64,000 bases of DNA from NCBI RefSeq assembly GCF_020497125.1, contig NC_059080.1, positions 74,134,618 to 74,198,617 of the forward strand, written 5' to 3'. Position numbers and translations under genes: made by a program. Below the pieces are notes generated by a model. The model saw nothing but the letters and a program-made list of their open reading frames with translations, was not told the origin of the DNA and did no database searches. This document shows, piece by piece, positions 57,803-64,000 of the stretch; positions within the stretch are counted from its first letter, which is position 1, and each line of letters opens with the position of its first letter. Source of the DNA: Mauremys mutica. Taxonomy: Eukaryota; Chordata; Testudines; Geoemydidae.

Positions 57803-58873
57803 GGCCGAGATCCACAAATGGACTTCAGTGCATAAAGCCCAGTTTTAGGCACCACTGCAATCCACAAAACTCACGCTCAGCTGCCACTTAACCCTGTAGG
57901 GGTCTGAATTTGCTAGATGTCTAAATTTTCTCTAAGAGTTCCCCAGGCACCTATGGACACGCTCACTGCTGCCTCAGGCAGGTGCCCACAGGCCTATCTC
58001 ATGCCTAAGCCCCAGGGCGAGCCTCAAACCAGGTGAAGATAGGTTTTGCCCCACCAGTCTTGCCTGTGGGGCCTGATCTGAAAGGTGTGCTCAGACCACA
58101 CCTACCTCCACACAAAACAGCCAGGGAGGGAAAGAGGAACCTTTAGCCCAGTGGTTAGAGGACTCAATCAGGATGTGGCTCAATTCCTTCCTCTGCATCA
58201 TGAGAAGAAGGGATTTGAACAGGGGTTTCCCATCTCTGAGGTATGTGCCCTAACTGGGCCATGGGACCTTCTGATCTGAGTATCTCGCTCCTGTTGAAGA
58301 TGTACTACTGTATATAAATAATTAAATATGCACTGGGTGAGAGGGAAGGTAACTCTAATCTGGCAGTCAGGGCACTCATCTGATAGGTGGGAAACCTCTG
58401 TTCAATTCCCTTTTTCACATCAGGCAGAGGGCAGCAACTGAACAGAGGTCTTCAACACCCTGGGTGAATTCCCTAACCACAGGGCTAAAGGTTATAAGAA
58501 AGGCCACCTCTCCACCACTGTCACACAAGACATGGCTTGGGCATCTGACACCAGGAGAATGTTCCCAGCTGTGACTCCCAAGGAGAAATAGATACTTCCC
58601 TCCCACCTGGATTTAGGCACCTGAGGTGGTTGGAACTTAAGATACGCGCCCTACCCCGCCCATCTGCTATTGGCTAGTTTAGCTAGATCCCTGCTTAGTG
58701 GGCTAGCTTTTGTGGCTCCCATTCTCTGGGGTCTCTCATTTCCCCCCCTTCCCCTCCCAACACATTGTACAGGAAGCCTAGGGAATTAACTCACGGTTTG
58801 TGAATTCCACTGGGTGACAAGAAATTTAAAAGTTAGGCACTATAATGCCTAAGTCCTTTTGTGGATATGGGCC
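57803..58873 (+). mobile_element. Harbinger-related element with tRNA-like segments, copy 2
   Basis: 1071 bp, ends GGCCGAGATCCACAAATGG and CCTTTTGTGGATATGGGCC, flanked by TGA on both sides (57800-57802, 58874-58876). GGCC termini and a TNA duplication fit PIF/Harbinger. Inside are TTAGCCCAGTGGTTAGAG (58142), GCCCTAACTGGGCC, CAGTCAGGGCACTCATC and CCCTAACCACAGGGC. No coding sequence. Confidence 0.75.
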
Positions 58874-58888
58874 TGAGTGACAGACTTA

Positions 58889-59769
58889 GGCCTTGTCTAT
58901 ACTATGGGGGGAGATCGATCTAAGTTACACAACTTCAGCTATGTGAATAACGTAGCTGAAGTCAACGTACTTAGATCTATTTACCGCAGGGTCCACACTA
59001 CGCTATGTCGATGAGAGATGCTCTCCCGTTGACTCCCCTTGTGTTTCTCTTTCAGATGGAGTGCAGGAGTTGACTGGAGAGTGATCTGTGGTCGATTTAG
59101 AGCAGGGGTGGGCAAACTACAGCCTGTGGGCCAGATCCGGCCCGTCAGGGGGTTTGGATCCAGCCTGCAGGATTTCCACCCCCAGAAGTGGCCAGCACCA
59201 CATCCCCATGGCCCCTGGGGGAGGAGGCAGAGGGCTCTGTGTGCTGCCTTCACCAGCAGACACCACCCCCTGCAGCTCCCATTGGCCGGGAACGGAGAAC
59301 CATGGCCAATGGGAGCTTTGGGGGAGATACCCGCAGGTGAGGGCAGTGTGTGGAGGCCTCTGCCCACCCCCTTCTGCCCCCAGTGGCCACAGGGATGTGG
59401 TGCCAGCCACTTCCAGGAGTGGAGCGGCGCAGGGCCAGGGAGCCTATCTTAGCCCCACTGCATCCTGCTGCCACCCCAGAGCCTCTCCAGGTAAGCGGCG
59501 CCAGGCCGGAGCCTGCACCCCATCCACCTGCCACAGCCTAACCCCCTGCCCTGAGCCCCCTTGTACACTCCACCTCCTCCCACACCCCACACTCCCTCCC
59601 GCACCCCAACCCCCTGCCCCAGCCCTACATTCAATCTCCCCACCCAGATGTGGCCCTCGGGCCAAAAAGTTTGCCCACCCCTGATTTAGAGGGTCTTCAC
59701 TAGACCTGCTAAATTGACTGCTGATGCATCCATCACTGCACATCAATCCCCGGTAAGTGTAGACAACCA
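58889..59769. mobile_element. PIF/Harbinger-like MITE (GATCGATC type), split by a hAT
   Basis: Ends GGCCTTGTCTATACTATG and GGTAAGTGTAGACAACCA, flanked by TTA (58886-58888, 59770-59772). Contains AGATCGATCTAAG and CTTAGATCTAT. About 300 bp without the inserted hAT at 59103-59683. Confidence 0.85.
59103..59683. mobile_element. hAT element inserted in a Harbinger MITE
   Basis: 581 bp, ends CAGGGGTGGGCAAACT and AGTTTGCCCACCCCTG (written AAAGTTTGCCCACCCCTG), flanked by a perfect 8-bp duplication ATTTAGAG (59095-59102, 59684-59691). GC-rich interior; open frames there are compositional. Confidence 0.92.
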
Positions 59770-59772
59770 TTA

Positions 59773-60600
59773 CTGTGTGTTGAGAGGGCTCACCATCTTG
59801 CAGAAGGCACAAAGCATCTCATAGGATTGGGCAACCCTATAACTAAATTTAAATGCCTATTTCAGATCACTCATTTGGTAACAGCTTTAAAGTCATTTGA
59901 CATCACCTAGAATTTCTTAAGTACTGTAATAAATTTTACTTCAAGCTGCAGCCTGGATTGTCAAAGGGACACTGCAGTAGGTCATACTCAAGGAGTAAAA
60001 GCTCTTTAATAAAGCCTCGTTACATATTTAAAATATTACCTCTTACTTCTTTCAGGAAAAGGAGTAATTATGCTGGGTTCTGCATTCCAGCAGATGAATG
60101 GGTATTTATGTGTTTAATTCCAATTAAATTAAATTGTGCATAAAAATTCTTTGTTGATAGGAAAGCAGATGCTGCTTGGAGAAGCATGTGCTCCCTGGTA
60201 TGCTTTTCCTAAATTGTCTGTTTTTTAATGGGAAAGGTTTTGAATCAGACATGCAATGTCTCTCAACTGCCAAAAGGATTGATTTGGCAGGCATGGAGTG
60301 TTCATACTGTTCTTCATTCTCTGCAGTTACCAGAGAGGACTAGGATGTGTTACAACATCTTAACAAATGGGGGAACTTCCTGGTTAGGGAGCTCACTAGT
60401 TGCTGCTTAAAGCATGGCTCTCTATATTTATACCTTCACATGACATGGTGTCAGAAGTCCATGAATCTCTCTCTCTCTCTGAGGAAGGAGTAGAGGACAA
60501 AAGAGATCTCTGGCTGCCAGAGTAGTGAGTGAGCAGGGAAAGTGTTGAATCTGCAGCAGAAAGGAATCAGAGCCCTGTCTCAGCACAGCAATGGAGCCCA
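59773..60600. other. intronic sequence, no gene seen
   Basis: Possible 5' part of the Gypsy remnant from about 60440; a short (CT)8 lies near 60466-60481. Confidence 0.4.
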
Positions 60601-61285
60601 TAGCACAAATGGAGAAAAGGAAGTGCTAGCAGTCAGTTGGGCCTGTGAACAGCTCAGGGTATATCCATTTGGCTTGGAGTTTTAATAAAGAAACAGACCA
60701 CAAGCCCTTAGTGGCATTACTGGGATCCACCTAGGATTCAAAGATTTTGGTGATAGCTAATGTGATTTTCTTTCAACACTGAACACATTCCAGAGCAGCA
60801 GAAACGCTATCTAGAAGACCCAATGGGGCAGTCACCAATGGAAGATGAAAAAGCTTTAGAGAAAGATGTCAAAGTCTACACTTTGTTCTTGCAGCAAATC
60901 CAGTATCTACCAGCTGACTTCAGCAAATTGGAGCTTAACTAAAGCATGAGACTTGCCAGAAACAGACTCTATTCTACCAAGGAGAGTGGGGTCAAAGGAG
61001 TCAATTTCCAACTGACCTGCCACCATACTGACAAGACCAAAATGACCTTTCACATGCCAGATAGCCTGCTCCTGAAAGGACATTCTTATCCCTACGAATT
61101 TCAGAAAGATACTCTCCAATGTCCTGGAGGGACACCAAAGTACAACCAAGTGTGGAGCATGAGCTTAGCAATCTGTGTGGTGGCCCAGTCTGAATAGGCA
61201 AAGTCACACCTCAGTAGAGGCTGCGAGATATGTAACAAGGGGGGAGGGGGGAAATCTCCCAAACCATTACTCTGTACAGAGCTAT

Positions 61286-61460
61286 CATAGAATCATAGAA
61301 TCTCAGGGTTGGAAGGGACCTCAGGAGGTCATCTAGTCCAACCCCCTGCTCAAAGCAGGACCAAACCCAACTAAATCATCCCAGCCAGGGCTTTGTCAAG
61401 CCTGACCTTAAAAACCTCTAAGGAAGGAGATTCCACTACCTCCCTAGGTAACCTAGGCTA
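61286..61460 (-). mobile_element. CR1 3' end inserted in the Gypsy remnant
   Basis: ATCATAGAATCATAGAATC, GGTTGGAAGGGACCTCAGG and CATCTAGTCCAACCCCCTG: the classic CR1 3' terminus with its 8-bp-type terminal repeat, in reverse. Confidence 0.9.
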
Positions 61461-62011
61461 TCTGAAGACCTTGGCAGTGGATAGCCACAAGATTTATTTT
61501 TTCCCATTATTATAGCCGATTAATTCTCCAGATATTTTGACTTAGCTAAACTTACACAGTGTTCCTTGGCACAGGTCATTCAGAAATGAAAGTCAATATC
61601 TATGCCTCATGGAGTTGCTGTAGTCTGCATATCTGATAATGGGCCTCAATTTACCTCTAAAGCATTCCTACATTTTGCACAGGACTTTGATTTTGAACAT
61701 TGTAGGAGGAATCCACATTGCCCCCAGAATAACAGGGAGGTGGAAAGAGCAGTGCAGACTTTAAAAAGACCACTGCAAAAACCAGTGACCCCATATAAAG
61801 CATTCCTAGGCATATTGGTCAACACCATTTGCATCTGGACTATCTCCATCAGAACTTCTGATGGGGAGACAAATAAGGATATCTTTGCGGCAACAATACA
61901 GATTAAACTGGTTCAACTTAATGGAATTTCAAAAATGGGATGCTGAACTCAAAATTCAACAACCAAAAAGCTTCCATATTCAGCACAGAACAAAAGCATT
62001 ACCTGAACAGA

Positions 62012-62323
62012 CAGTGGTGGATTAGCCCCTGGGCCAATGGGGTCCGGGCCAATTTGGGGGGCCTGGAAAAATGGGCACCCCATGCCCTGACCCAGTTCCT
62101 GTTGCCTGCCCAGCACTCCTGCCGGGAGGTGAGGAGCAGGATCGGGGTATGGTGGCTTGCCCTGCTCCCTCCTGGCAGGAGCACCGGGGGGGGAGGTTGG
62201 AGCAAGCCTTTGGATCTCAACCCCTCCTGGCAGGAGCACTGGGAGGAACTGCCGGTGGAAGGGGTGGGGAGGGGCCCCCCACTTGCTCTGGCCCAGGGCC
62301 CCAAAAATCCTAATCCGCCTCTG
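62012..62323. mobile_element. hAT element inserted in the Gypsy remnant
   Basis: 312 bp, ends CAGTGGTGGATTAGCCCC and AATCCTAATCCGCCTCTG. Flanks TGAACAGA and TGACAGAA are similar allowing one indel. Confidence 0.8.
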
Positions 62324-62626
62324 TGACAGAAGATGAGGAACAAAGTTTGGATCAAGAGCTCCCAGACATTTGGAACTGTTTTTGGAACTGTTCAGAACTT
62401 GGTAGAAACTCCCATATCTTACCGAATGGAGACTCCAAGAGGACTTCTCCAGAGTAATCAAATTAATCTTCTGTATTTCCCAACATACCAAAGAGAGGAT
62501 CTGGGGCTTGCAAGTACTCTGTAAGGAATTAAGCCCCCTCCTCAGTGAACTCCATGCACAAACTCCACAGAAGTGATAACACAATCTGGAAGACTGATCA
62601 GACCCCCTCAAAGACCTGCAGGGAAG

Positions 62627-62716
62627 CAGGGGCGCCTATTTTATTGGGGGGGGGGCAATTGGCCGGGGCCCCTGGGCACGGTCCCTGTTGGCCCCTTGGA
62701 TAATCCATCACTGGTC
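62627..62716. mobile_element. hAT remnant
   Basis: CAGGGGCGCC ... GGATAATCCATCACTG, with GGCCGGGGCCCCTGGGCAC between; right end matches the 62012 family in inverted form. Confidence 0.5.
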
Positions 62717-64000
62717 TTCACACAATAGCACACAATCTGGAAAATGCCAGCACTTTGTGGGTTAACCCTGTGCATTGCACTTGGCCTCTTCGACAAAAAG
62801 TGTTAATTGAAAGTGGCAAATTTTAATAATTTTGGAAATAACTTTATTATAATCACCATTCCTGCAATTTGTGGAGTTAAGTTATCTGAAAAACATTTTT
62901 TCAGGTAGGAAGCAAAACAACATTTTTCCCTATTCCATTTTAATGTATAGTATTTTGCAAAAATTTTGAGGCATAAAACTATATTGAGCCAGATCCTCAG
63001 CTGGTATAAATTGCTATACATCTACTGACTTCAATGAAGTACATCCCTTTTTCTCATATATGTATGAAATCTATCTAATCTGTATGAAACACTACAATGC
63101 TAAGGATTTGAACTCAGTATGACATTTATGTGTAGCTGGTAGGAAAAACAGATTTTGCATAACAACCATGGGAATTTATGGATCTTGCCCACATTATCTC
63201 CTGCACAGAAATCCACTGAGCACAAAAGAGAAAGAGAGAACTCTTCATTTTGTCTTGATTTCTTCTTGTACTGCTCTGACTTACGCCAGCTGGCAGCAGT
63301 CCCTAAAGGACCGTACATCAGCTGAGAATTGGCAGAACACAGTTCCATTCTAATTCCACTCTGAAGAAGACCCCAAAACCCCTTCCCTCCCTGACATGTC
63401 CCCTACAGCAGGCTGGGCTGAACTGTTGACATGAAAGCTGCTATAAACCAGATTTACACCAAGAGAGAGCTCTCACTTCCAGGTTTAGCCAGGTCCAAGT
63501 GCAGTGGAAAGAGGCCAGAACACAGGATGGAATCTAGCCCACTGCTTTGGCCACCATATGGAACACATTTTGTTCTACAAGTGCCATTGCGAAAAACAAA
63601 AAGACATGTAATAAAAATGGAATATTGCCTAGAGTTCAAACAAAGTGCATTCCTCAGTGCATTCCAAGTCCTATATGTATGAAACAGATGTATTTTTACT
63701 GTGTGTTTTGCTTCTTGAAACAAAAGACTGGGGAAGAAAAACAATGTACATTTTCGTTATAAAATAAGACGTTCGTTAAAATGATTTCTCAAAAGTGATG
63801 TTAGTATGAACATAGGTCTGAACGAAAATAAAAAAATGGTCGGCCTTGCTATTGCCAGTATAGTGCCTGTATTCTCCATCAAATTCAGGCCTGCAGAGAT
63901 AGTGTTCTGTTTTTTTAACTTCATTTCAAGTAACTCCCAGTGCAATAGAATCCTGTTTACAGCTTAGCACTGAGAGACAAAAGACATTATAATAAGCCTG
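62717..64000. other. intronic sequence; MITE fragment 62985-63045
   Basis: GAGCCAGATCCTCAGCTGG and TACTGACTTCAATGAAG are one arm of a palindromic MITE. No gene or exon seen to the right edge. Confidence 0.45.

Larger units (their letters stand above)
60620..62530 (+). pseudogene. Gypsy/Metaviridae-type pol remnant (RNase H to integrase)
   Basis: Pieces of a retrotransposon polyprotein in order on the plus strand: an RNase H region near 60626-60715 (VLAVSWACEQL, then KETDHKPLVALLGS), an integrase zinc-finger region near 60950-61140, the integrase core at 61500-61790 (SDNGPQFTSKAFLHFAQDF with the second catalytic Asp; the Glu in NREVERAVQT), and a C-terminal segment near 62335-62470 (ETPISYRMETPRG). 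Many frameshifts and stops separate them. A CR1 tail (61286-61460) and a hAT (62012-62323) are inserted. No LTRs were identified. Similarity is to Gypsy rather than to retroviral pol by the form of these motifs. The ancient copy is inactive. Confidence 0.8.
47940..64000 (-). other. SLC9A9: SLC9A9 intron 5' of the first visible exon (partial)
   Basis: At least 16 kb of intron, running off the right edge. It holds the long CR1, the 54.1-57.1 kb hAT, a Harbinger cluster and a Gypsy remnant. I saw no further exchanger exon by eye. Confidence 0.7.

Noticed and set aside
59088..59684. A 198-residue plus frame
   Set aside because: It coincides with a hAT element (59103-59683) bounded by an exact 8-bp duplication; composition explains the open frame.
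61949..62611. A 220-residue minus frame
   Set aside because: It runs across a hAT insertion and the antisense of the Gypsy remnant; no domain is visible and it crosses element boundaries.
1..64000. CRISPR arrays, bacterial operons or phage genes
   Set aside because: Repeat families, splice sites and composition are those of a vertebrate intron; no array of short identical direct repeats with unique spacers was seen.

Overview
The window reads as non-coding, repeat-dense vertebrate DNA, most likely from a turtle. Evidence: the abundance of CR1 LINEs, Penelope-like elements, tRNA-derived and CORE-SINEs, small hAT elements (TAGGGTGACCAG termini) and, above all, many PIF/Harbinger-like elements ending in GTCTACACT/AGTGTAGAC. 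The turtle assignment rests on recall of these families and is an inference; no species is proposed.

The host gene is on the minus strand. Two short exons at 47862-47939 and 47086-47162 have canonical splice sites, compatible phases and a peptide match to organellar Na+/H+ exchangers, closest to SLC9A9 (NHE9). The whole window is therefore interior to that gene: about 47 kb of the intron 3' of the second exon, a 699-bp intron between the exons, and at least 16 kb of the intron 5' of the first. No other host exon was recognised by eye.

Layout. 1-9.5 kb: intron with old SINEs, a Penelope-like GIY-YIG remnant (about 5.94-6.41 kb), a Harbinger-related repeat (6.4-7.3 kb) and a non-autonomous Harbinger (7.66-8.38 kb). 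9.5-13.5 kb: a 4.0-kb Harbinger with decayed SANT/Myb-like and transposase genes running convergently. 14-26 kb: intron with small MITEs, a CR1 tail and a foldback hAT. 26.3-28.2 kb: a 1.9-kb non-autonomous Harbinger. 29.0-29.6 and 31.9-32.5 kb: two TA-flanked, Tigger/pogo-like elements with odd GC-rich interiors. 33.6-38.5 kb: a second, 4.9-kb Harbinger. 39-47 kb: sparse intron. 47.1-47.9 kb: the host exons. 48.2-52 kb: a long minus-strand CR1 broken by a nearly identical 410-bp duplication of its own flank and by a hAT. 54.1-57.1 kb: a 3-kb hAT with nested elements. 57.1-59.8 kb: three Harbinger-type elements in a row, one split by a hAT. 60.6-62.5 kb: a decayed Gypsy-type pol remnant broken by a CR1 tail and a hAT.

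The most notable signals are in the Harbinger elements. Both large elements share a third ORF antisense within the SANT-gene intron, and related elements keep the same terminal backbone while exchanging their subterminal palindrome (TTCGAA versus AACCGGTT types). Every mobile-element gene seen here looks broken.
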